Shown piece by piece: positions 20,698 through 33,829 of a stretch of DNA of 64,000 bases. This DNA is from Myotis daubentonii (lineage: Eukaryota; Chordata; Mammalia; Chiroptera; Vespertilionidae): the NCBI RefSeq assembly GCF_963259705.1, contig NC_081842.1:61330787-61394786 (forward strand). The letters run 5' to 3'. Under the pieces are notes generated by a model, which had not been told where the DNA came from, did no database searches, and saw only the letters and a program-made list of their open reading frames with translations. Positions within the stretch are counted from its first letter, which is position 1; every line of letters starts with the position of its first letter. The position numbers and the translations under genes are program-made.

Positions 20698-21871
20698 TAA
20701 AATCTTAAAAATGAATTTAAAAAAATAAAAGTAAACAAAAAACTGTCACCTTTAATTTTCCTTTCAGTAAAGGGAAAAAAATTAAACACAATAGTATCTT
20801 TATGTATTTTAACGATAGCATTACATATATGTACTTAAAAGCATTGTGTTTATTCAGTCTACAGAAGTTATTGAGTGATACAGATTTGTTAACCTCTTAC
20901 AGAAACCCCACACTAGAGGTCCATACATGTGAAAGAAAATCTTTACATTATACCTTTATATTTTCAGCAATAAAGCCTGACATATAGTCAGATTAGCTAG
21001 TCTTGATTTCGTGAATACTTACTAAATATCCACTGCTGTCAAACACTACACTGGCCACCGCATGCCCCACTAGGTGAGTCATGCACAGTATCAGTCCTGA
21101 AGGAACTCAAGATCTAGAAAAGGAGAGATAGGAGTTATAGGTCCGTCCCTACTCTGCACCAAGGCCTTATTACACCAAGCTCCGGGGCCTGACCCCTAAG
21201 GATTCACCTTTTCCCAGAAGACTCCTCAGTCTCCTATGTAAATTGGCTTAACAAGTGGCCCCTACCTAGTTTAAGATGAAGCGGCGTCCCTGACACACTG
21301 TCAGTCCATTGTGGAAAACATCACATGAGTGGTTGAAACCAATAGATGACCTACAGGCGCTCAGCAGATGTCACTTCCTATATCTGAGATCAGAAAGGGT
21401 TCATGGAGAAGTTGACTTTGAGCTGTTAGGCAAGGCAGAAGCAATTCAGAGGAAAGAAAAACCATCCGTCAAAGTGCCGGAAGGTACAGGAAGGCGTGCC
21501 TGGATGAGAAGAGAACTAGGGTTCTAGTGACCAGCGGGGGACTCTGAGCTCTGATCAAAAGGCAGTGGGGAGTGAATGGGGAAATGGGGCTCTCAGAGCA
21601 GCGCCGAGGGAGCCCGTGTTCAGGGCAGACTACAGAGTCTGGCATAAATATGCCTGTTTTGAAGGGCCTGAGTAGAGAGAACAAAGCCATGAAAACAGTT
21701 GAGACCACTGAAATGGTCAGCGGGGCTGTGAGGTACCAAAGGCCAGAACATATGTTGGCAATGGGCACACGGAGGCAGATGCGTAGTAGAGACCCTGGGG
21801 AGAAGTGCCTGGCAGGGGAGTCTTAATAGTCTGTATCTTCTTCCCTTTATGTTCTTATTTTAAAAATTCTC

Positions 21872-22050
21872 ACCCAGCGGTATATTTTTATTGAATTTTA
21901 GAGAGAGGGGAGGGGAGAGAGAGAGAGAGAAAAACATTGATGTGAGAGAAAAATCAGTTGCCTCCTGTGCATGTCCAAACTGGGATCGAACCTGCAACAT
22001 TTAGGTGTATGGGTCAATGCCCCAACCAACTAAGCCACCCACCCAGGGCA
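21872..22050 (-). mobile_element. Ves-type SINE, antisense
   Basis: It begins with the GA-rich tail and ends CTAAGCCACCCACCCAGGGC, the reverse of a tRNA-like head. Confidence 0.75.
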
Positions 22051-22102
22051 TCCCTTTTATATTCTTGACACCGTAGTTTCCTGTAGACTCCCCCACAAAT
22101 AG

Positions 22103-22262
22103 GTTTTTTTTTTTTAATGTTTTTTAATTTATTGATTTGAGAGAGAGAGATTGATTTCTTATTTCACTTATTTATGCATCCATTGGTTGCTTCCTGTATG
22201 TGTCCTGACCAGAGATCAACTTTGCAACCTTGGGGTGCCGAGACAATGCTCTAACCAACAGA
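22103..22262 (-). mobile_element. Diverged Ves-type SINE, antisense
   Basis: The reverse poly(A), GAGAGAGAG and TGGTTGCTTCCTGTATGTG are typical of the antisense body. The head is degraded. Confidence 0.65.
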
Positions 22263-22534
22263 GAAATGTGGTCAACACCACCAGGATCTTGATAACTGAA
22301 GAAATGTGAGTGCTCTAAAAAAAAGGAAAAGAAAGTTTTACTTTTACTTGTCATTAAACTTGTATTTCAACCCATGTTCCATGCTCAGAAATTCCCTGGA
22401 AATCATGAGATTTTAGTTCACTTTTAGTTCACTTCTCTGACGTGATTCTTCCCAAGAGTCCTCATTTGCATAGCACATGATTTCCAATCGCCAGCTGCCA
22501 CTGGCAGATACTCAATAGCCTGGACTTGCCCTCT

Positions 22535-22554
22535 ACTCTTTTTTTAAAATTGAT

Positions 22555-22603
<49 letters not shown>

Positions 22604-22705
22604 TTAGGCATTCATTGGTTGCTTCTTGTATGTGACCTGATGGGAGATCGAACCTGCAACCTTGGAGTATCAGGAGGATGCTCTAGCTACCTGGCCAGGT
22701 CCTGC
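22535..22705 (-). mobile_element. Ves-type SINE, antisense, with expanded (GA)n
   Basis: The (GA)n run at 22557-22600 is followed by the reverse SINE body and the partial head CTCTAGCTACCTGGCCAGG. Confidence 0.7.
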
Positions 22706-22859
22706 CCTCTCCTTCTTGGCCCTTTGCCCTGAATCCTACTCATCCCTCAAGGCTAGTACAACTGGCCACCTCCTTCCACACTCCACACTCTCCCTGCCAT
22801 CGACCCCAACCCTGTCAGCATTAACCTGTCCCCTTCGGTCCTCTCAGAGTCCTCGAGAC

Positions 22860-22876
22860 CCCCCCCCCCCCCCCCG
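22860..22876. repeat. Poly(C) run
   Basis: A C homopolymer of about 16 bases. Confidence 0.85.
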
Positions 22877-23065
22877 CCCACCCGCTGTCACCACCCTCTC
22901 TAGGCATCCTCTCAGCAATGTGGGCTGGACAGATTGTCCTGGCACTTAGTTGATAATTGTTAGATCTTTGTTAAACTCAGCTGCTCAACGTGGGTGAGCT
23001 TAACACTTGGAATTTTAAGTTTCACTTAAATTCTAGTTTCACTTTCCAGTTTTCTTTTCTTCTTC

Positions 23066-23092
23066 GCCCCCCCCCCCCCCCCCCCCCCCCCC
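23066..23092. repeat. Poly(C) run
   Basis: A C homopolymer of about 26 bases, long enough to be a sequencing problem. Confidence 0.9.
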
Positions 23093-23925
23093 GGCCATTC
23101 AAGCCAGAACAATTCTTTTTCACACTCATGTGATTGAGGAATGAGGTTCTTTCTGTCTGGGTTCTCCAGGTCCTGCGCAGAGCTCAGGCCGGATGTTCCC
23201 TGTGCCAACTCTTGCCCGTGGGCAGCTGGGCCTTCCCACCCTGCTCCTCCCTAACGGGTCTGAGAGGAAAGCACTGGCCACTCCACCTTTCTCCAATTCG
23301 GTTTCTCCTCTTTACCCTGAATTTTGTTTCTTGTAACTGATTCCTTATTATTCTTCATCATGTACCTCCTATTTTTCTTCTCCTTTCCCCCTCCCATAGT
23401 TTCTAAATTATGTTAACATCTGTATTATCTTCATCGCAAACATAAACATATTTTTTAAAAACCCGCACATTTATACTGTCACTTAATCCAAACTAGTAAA
23501 CTCCACTTTAATGCAACTAAATAAATACAGTCGGCATGACAAAAAGCATCTCTCAGGCCACCAACATAGGAGAGAATGGGAGTCAGTTTATCACTAACCC
23601 TCACTGTTGTTAACGTCTTAGGAAATTGTGCTGAGAATATTTTGGTGATTTTTTTTCTTTGCCTTTGTTGCTGGCAAAATGGATGATCAGCACAATTTTA
23701 AAACATAAACAGGCCATCAAGAGTGCTAATGTGGCTACGGCTGTGAAGGAAACAATGATCACAGGAAATTGAAGAAATAGAAAAACTGCTGTTGATTTAG
23801 ACGAACGGAAAGTAGTTAGTCTTTCAGAGGCAATGATATGTGAAAAAGCAAAGACGCCACACCTGACCTCCTGAAAGAGAGCCCTGGACTGAATGCTGAA
23901 CGTGATTCATTTAAAGCTAATAAGG

Positions 23926-24164
23926 TAGTGACGGCGAACCTTTTGAGCTCGGCGTGTCAGCGTTTTGAAAAACCCTAACTTAACTCTGGTGCCGTGTCAC
24001 ATATAGATAATTTTTTGATATTTGCAACCATAGTAAAACAAAGACTTATATTTTCGATATTTATTTTATATATTTAAATGCCATTTAACAAAGAAAAATC
24101 AACCCAAAAAAAAATGAGTTCGCGTGTCACCTCTGACACGCGTGTCATAGCTTCGCCATCACTG
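23926..24164. mobile_element. hAT MITE with 8-bp TSD
   Basis: The ends TAGTGACGGCGAAC and GCTTCGCCATCACTG are inverted, and TAATAAGG is duplicated at 23918-23925 and 24165-24172. No coding sequence. Confidence 0.9.
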
Positions 24165-24330
24165 TAATAAGGGGTGGTTCAATAAATTCAAGAAAAACAA
24201 ACCAAACAACAACAACAACAACAAAAACACGGTAGATTAAACAGTACATTCGACATGCACTGTATATAAGAGAAAGGTTACAATGGAATCATTTGGAAGT
24301 CTGGAACAAATCAATTAAATGTATATCAGG

Positions 24331-24860
24331 TGTTTGGGCCGGTGAGCAGGCTGGGAAAGAATTCACAACTAAAAGAAGAGATAAATGCAGAGAGGAATTT
24401 TATTTTACTTTCCCTGAAGGGAAAGGGCGGTGCATTCTAATCACCGCAAAGGCAAAGAAATAAGCTTTGGCCCTGTCTTTTAAAGGGTAATGGCTGCTGT
24501 TGCTAGAAGGGAGGGGACTTGGGGGCTGAAATTGAGCAGACATCAGAGTGCTTGTCCTTGAAAAGTTTGCTGTTTTCAGTCTGGGCAGATGTCTTAGGGA
24601 GGTGTCTTTATCAACATTTTTACAAGCCTGTAAGACATTCTTAGAGTGAAAGCTACAAAGGGTTCAAAAAAGGGAGGGCAGGGTGGGTTTGAAAGGGAGG
24701 GAACAGAGCCCTTCTACTAACCAGAATACTAAATCCGAAAGGAGATAGGGTCTGCAAGAGCTTAGCCTTGAGAGTAACTTGTCTTGCAGTTTGAATAGAA
24801 GGGCTGTTTGAACCAGAGTTGCTAACAATCGTGGGGTACCAGGTGCTTCTCATAAATTGT
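24331..24860 (-). repeat. Old ERV LTR, antisense
   Basis: The - strand has AATAAAATTCCTCTCTGC then GAATTCTTTCCCAGCCTGC, a typical R/U5 layout ending CCCAAACA. Borders approximate. Confidence 0.6.
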
Positions 24861-25028
24861 GAAAGGCCACAGCAAAGAAAAAGAAAGCCCTCCCCCCCTC
24901 TTTTTTTTTCTTGTTCTCACACTCACAATTTACATTATTTCTAATGGGAAAAAATGATTCCGTTTTTTGACAAATCGCTTCTCAAACAGCCTTCTGAACG
25001 AATTAAGTTTGAGAACTGAGGTTCCACA

Positions 25029-25145
<117 letters not shown>

Positions 25146-25696
25146 AGAAGGCCTTTCCCTCCCCCCCGCCGTCCCCTCCCCGTACATGATTCCAGCTTCT
25201 GGCGTGGGATCCAGGAAATCCTACCCTTTTCCCTCCGTGGTCAGAGTTTGTCATTCCCTCTCTCTGCTTCCACCAGGTTAGGTACATACCTCTGTGTTTG
25301 CAGTGATCCCACTGTAACTATTTCTTTCGAGCAGTGATTCTCAAGCCTGCCTGCATGCTAAAATTACCTGGGAAATTTTTAAAAAATACCACTGCCAAAC
25401 ACCATAGACAAAACAAGACAGCCGTGAGAATTGATCATTGTTGAAGGTGGATGACAGGTACCTGGAGTTTCATCTTTCTAATTTTGTATGCGTTTAAAAT
25501 GCTCCATAATAAAAAAATTAAAAACTAGATATATAAAATATGTTTTATGTATTTTATATAAGTATTTATATATTACATATATTATTTTACATATAGTAAT
25601 AAAACTGGGCCCACAGCAAAGCCATTAAAGCTGAATGTCTGGGGGCCCTGGCCTTAGGTCAGTAGTTGTAAAGCTTCCCAGGGACTCTGAGGGCTG

Positions 25697-25713
25697 GGGG
25701 GGGGGGGGGGGGG
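25697..25713. repeat. Poly(G) run
   Basis: A G homopolymer of about 16 bases. Confidence 0.85.
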
Positions 25714-25913
25714 ACATGGGGACTTGAAGAGGATGGAAGTGATCGTAGGAGCTACCTCTGGACTGTGAACTTTTGATGAAATGTTAGATGACTGCTCTGA
25801 GGGTACTTATTTCTAATTCGGATGGTTGATCAAACATTCCTAGAAGATAACTCATTTATCCCACAGTGTATGCTGCAGTGTTTTAAGTAAATTATAAACC
25901 ACCAACATTGACA

Positions 25914-26185
25914 CACAATAGCTCTTTTTATTTTTTTAATCTTTTTTTTAATTGTCTAAAGTTTTACATAAGTCTCCTCTTTCCCCAGTTGACCGCCCCC
26001 CGCCCCCCATCCAGCCATTCCCACCGCAGGCAAGCCCCCACCACCCCAGCGTCTGTGTCCATTGGTTATGCTAATGTGCATGCATACAAGTCCTTTGGTT
26101 GCTCTCTAACCCACCCCTCCCCTGCCATTTGTCTCTGGATCGATTCTTGGTCATCAAATTATGTTGATCATTACGTCCCTAGTAG
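25914..26185 (-). mobile_element. L1 3' end, antisense
   Basis: The reverse of the L1 end seen at 62516 (GACTTATGTAAAACTTTAGA on the - strand), extending into CCCACCACCCCAGCGTCTGTG and a GTCCATTGGTTATGC region. Confidence 0.6.
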
Positions 26186-26379
26186 CTCTTTTTAGTATTT
26201 GCCTACTAACGTGTGAGCTTCTGAAGACATAGTCCCTCCTGTCTTATTTGTATTTGCATTCTCAGCACCTGGCACCTGGACAGACACTTTACCAAGTATT
26301 GTGTGTTAAATTAAGTTTTTAAAAAAGGAGATGGGGTGACATAAGTAGGCATGGGGTTAGGATTCTCCGTCAACGTAGT

Positions 26380-26725
26380 GTGGGGTTAAGAATACAAGCC
26401 TCTGGAGCTGGACTACCTGGGTTCAAATTTCCGCCTTGCCCCTTAGCTTTGTGTCATTCATTGACTAGTTACTTAACTGCCCAGCACCTCAGCTTGTTCG
26501 TATGTAAAATGGCAATAAGAAAAGAGCCTTTCTCATATGTTTTTCGGTGAGAATTCAATCAATATACATATATGCTAAAGCACTTAAAACCACGCTTGAC
26601 CCATAGTAATCATTTAATACATTGTAGTTGATATTTAGAGGACTGCCTTCAGATTAGTGCCTGGCACATAGTGGGCTTACAATAAAGGTTTGCTGAATGA
26701 ATGAATGAATGAATGAATGAATGAA
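26380..26725 (+). mobile_element. MIR followed by an L2 3' end
   Basis: GGAGCTGGACTACCTGGGTT and GTAAAATGGCAATAAGA are MIR. From about 26650, GTGCCTGGCACATAGTGGGC and seven copies of ATGA mark an L2 end. Confidence 0.65.
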
Positions 26726-29485
26726 CATTCTGGTTTTGTGATTGCTTGTCTCCAGTTTTACCCATTTTCCCGTACTTTCCAGATAAGAAATATAGCAGAG
26801 GACAGCTTCTAAATTTAACCCTAGGTTGAGAGTCACAGGAAGTGATCTTGAGGTTGGGGTGGATTGAGTTTCAAGTCCAAATCCAGAGGGCTGAGTGTTT
26901 ATAGTTGAGAGGACTGGTAACTGTGAGGGAGAAGGGGCGTTTTTAGTTGAGTCAGCCTGACCTCAGTGCCACAAAGAGGAATGTTCACATATTGGGGTGC
27001 CTTTCCCAGCATATTTATCTAGATCTCTTTCCACCTCTCTGAAAGGGAAAAGAAGACATTTGGGGGGCGGGAGGGAGGGTGGCTATCGGAATCCGTGCCA
27101 GTAACCTGCATTCTGACACACACTCTTGCTTGATGATAATTAACCCCATTCTCATCTGTGATGCCTGCCCTGCCTTGCAGAGCCTGTTTCCTGGAATACT
27201 CCCATTTTACAGAGGCCCTAAACCACGAACCATATACAACCCCCAGAGGGGGTTGGCAGCGCTAGTACCAGACAGGCCAAGCCTCTGAGTGTAACCTCAC
27301 TTCCCCCGTCCCAACTCACGGGGGGCTGCAAAGCCCGCAAAAAGTCCAGAAGCCTGATCCATATTTGGGGGACAAAGAAACTAAGGGGATAAAGGGAAAG
27401 CTTCATCCATAGTCATCACTCAGGCTTTGGAAACCGACTCCCCTGAGTCACCGCACTAGTGCATCTGCAAATAAAGGGTTTTTCCTGAGTGAATCTTCTG
27501 AGTACCAGTTGTGTGTTTTCCGGTCGCCTGGTAAATTCTGTAACATCTCCACCCTTCAGTTCTGTCCAAAATAAGAATCTGCCTGGCTGGTGTGGCTCAG
27601 TGGTTGAGCACTGATCCAAGAACTAGGAAGTCACAGTTTGATTCCAGGTCAGGGCACATGCCCAGGTTGTGGGCTCGATCCCCAGTGGGGGGTGTGCAGG
27701 AGGCAGCCGATCGATGATTCTCTCTTATCATTGATGTTTCTCTCTCTCTCCCTCTCCCTCTTTCTTCCTCTCTGAAATCAATAAAAACATATATAAAACA
27801 AAACAAAAACCTGTCTCCTGGCTTAGGCCTGGGCAGAGACCCAGAGCTTCAAAGCAGCAGCAGGAATTCACTTAAAGAACACAGTAATGATTATTATAGT
27901 AGATCAACCTAGTAGGGGCTAAGAATTTCTTTAGGGAAAGAGTAAGAGAGAAATCCAGGAAGAAAGACAAGGATCTAGACACAGAAATTCCTGAATTCCA
28001 GGTTAAGAAAGCCCTTGTTCTAAGGACACCAGGAGAATCCAGTGACAATGTTAGAGTGAGAAAATGATCCATTAAAGAGTTTGTAGAAAGAATTATCTGG
28101 CTCAGGTAAACTGAGTGGATTAGAGTGGAAAGAAGTTGGAAAAAAGAGACCAATTCAGGGGTTTGTGCCAAATCCAGGACCTTACTAGGAATCCAAGGCA
28201 ATAGGCAGAAGGGACCAATATAGACACATTTTGAAGAAACTGAGAGACAGACTATCTGTGTGTAAATTGGGTATTGAGAGGGAGGAAAATGATGTCTCTC
28301 TCTCTATCTCTCCCCCCCACCCCCATTTTGCTTTCTTGCTTTCTTTTAAGCACAGTGATGTCTGTGTCAAGGATGACTCGGCTTCGAGCCTGGATATTGG
28401 ATGATGGTGGTGGCTATGGCTGAAAGGAGAGGAGGAACAACTTTGTGGGGATGCTGATTTAATTTTGGATGGATTGGGCTTTGGCTGCTGTGAGGACACT
28501 GAATGGCTACGTAAAGCAAACAGCATAGTTTCATAAATGAGAGAGTGAATACTGAGGTCAGAGAGGATTTCTTGACCCTCATGGGGGCATGAAAAGACTC
28601 AAGACTGGGATAGTTGAATCACCTCTGAGTTCGTCTCTAAGTGGAAGAAGCCAACTTTCTCTGGGTAGCGGCAGGGCTGTGACAGTCATCCCAGGGCCTG
28701 AGTGTGCCCAAGAGTGAGGTTAGAGATGTGTTAAAAACTGGGGGGAGCAGTATGTCACTTTCAGAATGTCATTTAGGACCATTCAACAAGGAGATCCAGG
28801 GATAGATGAGAATTCAGCAGTTTGGGAAGATTTATGTTTCAATGTCATCTCTTTTATATACAACCAGAGGTTCCTCCTGTAGAGATTTTTTAAGGTTACA
28901 ATGCAATGCTGGCAGGTGAAATGTTAAAACAAGATGAATAATGAAGACCATTCCTGACACTTATGAAAGGACACCAACCCCTCCTTTAGAGTTAAGCCGC
29001 TCTGTGCCTGGCCTTCTCTCCTTGCCGGTGTCCACATCATTAGGACACTGTCTTTACTTCAATGCAGGAGCTTTTATTGCATGCTTACAACGTAGAAGAC
29101 ACAGAGAATGAGAAAACACGGTCCCTGCCTAAATTTAAGGACCTTACAATCTCATCATAGAAGCCTGACAGACATGCAATAAGCTATTAAACATCCATTG
29201 CAAGGCAGCACAGAAATGGAATAAATGACATATGGTTGGTCAGACTTCCTGCAAGAGAGAGCCCGAATGACTGGTAGGATCTGAAAGGGGGTGGTGCAGG
29301 CAGCAGGTGCAAGGGCATAGGGCAGGCATTGTTCACAGTGTAATTTAGGGGAACATACTGGCTTCAGCACATTGGGGAAACTTTTAGTTAGATAGAGTGG
29401 GGCCAGACTGAGAAGATCTGGTAAGACATTTTTGTTAAGACAGCTAATACTAGAAACCAACTCAAGCAGGCTAATTTATATAATA
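26726..29485. other. Intergenic, few recognisable features
   Basis: Apart from the Ves SINE at 27581 there is diverged sequence with old-repeat traces (about 29040-29400). ORFs are short and unsupported. Confidence 0.5.
27581..27795 (+). mobile_element. Ves-type SINE
   Basis: It starts GCCTGGCTGGTGTGGCTCAG, followed by the typical body and an A-rich AATCAATAAAAACATA end. Confidence 0.87.
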
Positions 29486-30092
29486 CTAGGGACCCAGTGC
29501 ACAAATTTGTGCACCTTGAAAGGAACTGTGGGCCATGAGGCTGCAGTGGGCACAGGGATGGGTTTTGGCCCATCCTCCACGTCCCTGCTGCAGCCCCTGG
29601 TCCCCTGTTTGCTGGCAGCCACACTCCCACCACCGCTCCCATGCGCTCATGGCACTGGTCCTGCTCACACCAGCTGACAGGAGCAAGAGGAGGTGGAGAA
29701 GCCCTGAGGGGTGATTGGGGCTGGCAGCTGCTGCTCACACCCGCTGACAGCGCCAAGCGATCAGGCCAGTGCCAGGCGCCAGCAGCAGGTGTGAGCACCC
29801 GGTGGGACTGTGGCATGCAGGAGGGAGCAAAGAATTTTCAGTAACCACCAGAGGCTCACCTCAATGACAGCAACTGGCGCTCTGCCTTGGTCTGGGGCTC
29901 TTGTTCACCCGCTCCTTCATCCTGCTGCAGCTGATGCCCTCCATGTTCCACACTCTGCTGCCTGCTGCCAGCACCCACTGTGTTCTATGCATGTCCCTGG
30001 GTGGTCAGCACATGTCATAGCGCCCGGTTGTTCAGTTGTTTGGTTGTTCCGCCTTTCGGTCTATTTGCATATTAGGGTTTTATACATATAGA
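29486..30092 (-). mobile_element. HeliBat-like Helitron, non-autonomous
   Basis: The CTAG end at 29486 is followed by the palindrome GTGCACAAATTTGTGCAC. The other end reads TTTGCATATTAGGGTTTTAT then ATATAGA at 30092. It is inserted between A and T. ORFs inside it are GC-rich noise. Confidence 0.85.
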
Positions 30093-30099
30093 TGGAGGT

Positions 30100-30300
30100 T
30101 AGAGCCTACATTCCAGAGTCATGTGGCTTAGTGTGAACTCTGATTTCACCCATTGCTAGTTGTGTGACCATGGGCAAGTTGCTTAATTTCCCTGTCCCTC
30201 AGTTTTCTCATATGTAAAATGAGGTCATACATGCAATTGTTGAATTACATACGATAATTTATATACCTGGCACATGCTAAATGCTCAGGAAGCTTTAGCT
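30100..30300 (+). mobile_element. MIR SINE
   Basis: TGTGACCATGGGCAAGTTGC and CTCATATGTAAAATGAGG identify a MIR. Confidence 0.72.
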
Positions 30301-30382
30301 ATCACGTTCTCTTTTATAACTCTCTGGATTGGCTGAAATTTTTTTAGATGAGTGGAATTTTACAATCATAAAGAACAATAAG

Positions 30383-30603
30383 CATGGCCAGCAGGGCTCA
30401 ATGGTTGAGCCTCAACCTATGAACCAGGAGGTCACAGTTCAATTCCTGGTCAAAGCCCATGCCCAGGTTGCAGTCTCAATCCCCAGTGTGGGGCATGTAA
30501 GAGGCAGCCAATCAATGATTCTCTCTCATCATTGACGTTTCTCTCTCTCCCTCTTCCTTCCTCTCTGAAATCAATAAAAATATATTCTAAAAAAAAAAAT
30601 CCA
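30383..30603 (+). mobile_element. Ves-type SINE with 9-bp TSD
   Basis: Full SINE, flanked by AACAATAAG at 30374-30382 and 30604-30612. Confidence 0.87.
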
Positions 30604-31017
30604 AACAATAAGACTTTATTTTTAAAAGTTCATCATAGCTCACCCGTAGGGAGTTTCAGTGCTCTAAAGACTCCTGTGTCTGAATGAATGCCCAGTTTTA
30701 AAAGGTAATAAAATCTTAGACCCCTATAATTCTGAAGGAAAGAGAGACATCCCAGTTTCACAAGTGGGTAACTGGTCAGCCAACTTGGAATCAACTGAAC
30801 GTCACATGGTAACTCCAGAGGAGAGATTTGGGGATTTGGGTTATTTGTCTTAGGGAGAATAATACTGGAATAAATAATTGCAATGAAACAATTTCTTTCA
30901 ACCATTGTCAGAGTGTATGTGAATCTGTATGGCATTTTTGGAAAGTAATCTACAGCATTACTAACCTTTATTTTTCTAAACATCGATTTCTTGTTCCAGT
31001 TATTTATGCATTTGTTG

Positions 31018-31234
31018 TTGTTTTTTGTTTTGTTTGTTTTATTTCAGAGAGGAAGGGAGAGAAAGAAAGAGATAGAAACATCAATGATGAGGGAGAATCA
31101 TTGATTGGTTGCCACCTGCACGCCCCACACTGGGGATTGAGCCTGCAACCCAGGCATGTGCCCTGACCAGGAATAGAACTGTGACCTCCTGGTTCAGAGG
31201 TAAATGCTTAGCCATTGAGCCATGCCAACTGGGC
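31018..31234 (-). mobile_element. Ves-type SINE, antisense, inserted in an older SINE
   Basis: It is flanked by a 17-bp repeat TATTTATGCATTTGTTG at 31001-31017 and 31235-31251. The right flank continues into an older antisense SINE (31235-31341), which it split or abutted. Confidence 0.85.
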
Positions 31235-31341
31235 TATTTATGCATTTGTTGATTCTTGTATGTGACCTGACCAGGGATTGAACCCGCAACTTTGGCGTAT
31301 CAGAAGGCTACTCTAACCAACTGAGCTACCCAGCCAGGGTG
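31235..31341 (-). mobile_element. Older SINE fragment, antisense
   Basis: It reads GTGACCTGACCAGGGATTG and ends AACTGAGCTACCCAGCCAGG. It is interrupted on its left by the younger SINE. Confidence 0.7.
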
Positions 31342-32519
31342 CATTACTATCCTTTTAATATATTTGTTGACCTAGTAATTCTCACCGAAGATACCTACCA
31401 CATAGAAATGAAGGCACTGAAAAAAAAGAAAGAAAGAAATGAAGGCACTGATATGAGAATAGACATACAAAAATATTTATTGCAGCATCATTTGTAGTTT
31501 AAAAAAAAATGAAAGCAACCTTAATATGCACCACAAAAAAAAAATGGTTGGACAAATTATAGCATATCTGTACTATGGAATATTAAATACCCAGTGAATA
31601 AACTAGACTTATGTATTATAGTACCAGGAGAGATGTTCATGATATATTGTTATGTAACAAAGGAAAAGTGTGGAGTAATACGTGTGCTATGATTTCATTT
31701 TTGTTTAAAAAAAACACCAAAAAACAACTTTGTATGTATATATTTGTATTAAAATGGAGAAATGTGTAGAAGGGCACAAACCAAGCTATTAACATTGATT
31801 ACTGCAGGGCTGTGGTGACTATATGTCTATAGTTTGATTTGTTAAAATGAGCACGTACTGCTTTTATAATGTTAAATATATATAGAGAGAGTAAGCTGGT
31901 GTCAATTTTATGGGGAAATTAATATGAAGACCAAGACTGAGAAGAAATCAATGAGCTGCTTTAAATGAACCCTAGTATCCAAACCCTGAGTTACAAGCTT
32001 TAAAAAGGCCTCCTAAAAATACAATATATGTTATCAAGCAGTGACTGGGGTCTCTTGTTAGCTTTCCCTTCTTCCTTACCCCACAAACATCCCACCTACT
32101 TAGCCACGTTTCTGAAAGTGAGGGCCGTATACCCGACACTAGGCAAGATGGTTGAAGGTAGCACATAGACCCAGCATTAGATAACATTAAATCTCATGGT
32201 ACAATTGCTTTTCATATTTTAATATTCAACCCATGGATTACATATAGAAGAGAGTCCTGGGCATTAATAAATTTTTTGACACCTCTCTCATCCTTGCTAA
32301 TCTTCCCTTTTTATAAGGGCAGAACAGGCCTAGGGCATGGAGCCTTTAGCAAGCCACAACATCTAGTTAGAAGTTTAAACATTATTATTATGTTCTCATT
32401 GTAGTTGTTTTTAGGATTAATTTATGATAAGAGAAACTGGTTTATCATTTATAGTGATAATCTCAAATTTCTGATGGGGAGCTAAATAACTTGTGAGATA
32501 ATCTAAAAGTGCTTTAAAG

Positions 32520-32800
32520 CCCTGGCCGGTTGTCCAGTGGTTAGAGTGTGGGCCCTCAAACCAAAGAGTCTTCGGTTCGATTCCCAGTCAGGGGCGCATA
32601 ACTTGGTTGCAGGCTCGATTCTCAGCCTGGGTCAGGGTGTGTGCAGGAGGCAAGCAATTGATGTATGCCTCTCACATCAATGTTTCTCTTTTTCTCCCTC
32701 ATTCTTCCTCTCTCTTTCCTTCCTCCTTTCACTCTCTCTCAAAATCAATGGAAAAATATCCTCGGGTGAGGATTTAAAAAGATTTTTTTTTTTTAAATAA
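32520..32800 (+). mobile_element. Ves-type SINE
   Basis: The head is CCCTGGCCGGTTGTCCAGTGG and the end is ATATCCTCGGGTGAGGATT plus an A/T tail. The flanks share CTTTAAAG, which may be the TSD. Confidence 0.85.
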
Positions 32801-33239
32801 AAGCACTTTAAAGTAAGACTGTTTTAGCCAAGAACACAGGGCTGTGCCCAACCACAAAAAGGAAAAACTGCCGTCTGCTCAGTGTATCAGCAATTAGCAT
32901 CAGCATCACAGGACACAATCTTGATCACAGAAGCATAACATCATTTACACATACTTTGAAGCAACAAGCAGCAGGGAAAACTGAGCATTGTCTCATAAGA
33001 AGCAACGGTGTTACAATAACAGGAAATGAAGCCTAATATAGCTCAGGGTAAGAGATCTCTTGGGAGGTTCTTGCCAGGAACATGGGTGAGTAAAGGGAGA
33101 GAGTAAGAAACGAGATGGTTTTGGGTTTGAAAAAAGAACTCCAAGCCTGCATATTGGGGAACATCTAGATTTTTCAAACTGACTGTAGTGGACTGTGCAG
33201 AAAATAAAGCATGTAAGTGAGTGTGGTGAAAACCAATAG

Positions 33240-33662
33240 CAATGGGACCACTTTAAAATGGAGTTGGAGTTACCATCCAAGGAACTGCTTTGCACATCTT
33301 ATTCCTCAAACCTTTGGAATGTTAAAGTGGACACGATAACCTTGGGACTGGGCCTGAAGCAACATTATACCCCAAACAACTGTCTGGAAATGTGACAAGA
33401 AAGCAGACATTATGACTACAGGACATTTTTTAGAATTAGCATCACTGTGTTAGCTCATCTGCATTTACAGAAACTCCTTCCTCCTGTTCATGTAATTGTT
33501 CCCCTTCCCTTTTTCATAAAACTCCTCCCCTTCGTCTCCTAATTGGAACACTATTTGGGTTTCTGCCTGACTCAGTGCTTCCTGGATAGCTATTCTTCTG
33601 GATCTCAAATAAATGCTTATTGCCTCTCACTTTGGCTTTTATTTTTAGATTAACAGTACATG
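33240..33662 (+). repeat. Old ERV LTR
   Basis: CTCAAATAAATGCTTATTGC and CTCTCACTTTGG mark the polyadenylation and U5 region. The same family appears antisense at 58373-58545. Confidence 0.6.
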
Positions 33663-33829
33663 GCATCCCCCGTCCCTTTGTCTAGGTCAAGAGCATTTCT
33701 ACAGCTCTCTCCTGGTGACCCTAGGTGACTTGACTCAAATGGAGCAATGATAGCCTATTGCTTATATCAATTGCTCTGCTTTTACTTTGGAGAGTAAATC
33801 AGCAAATCAGCAGTTTCCTTTCAAAGCAC

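Larger units (their letters stand above)
30880..31860 (+). mobile_element. Old L1 3' part, split by SINEs
   Basis: Phrases such as AAATATTTATTGCAGCATCA and ATAGCATATCTGTACTATGG are typical of the L1 ORF2 end. The two SINEs at 31018-31341 interrupt it. Confidence 0.7.

Noticed and set aside
29388..29816. 142-codon - strand ORF
   Set aside because: Mostly inside a GC-rich Helitron (29486-30092); no domain recognised.
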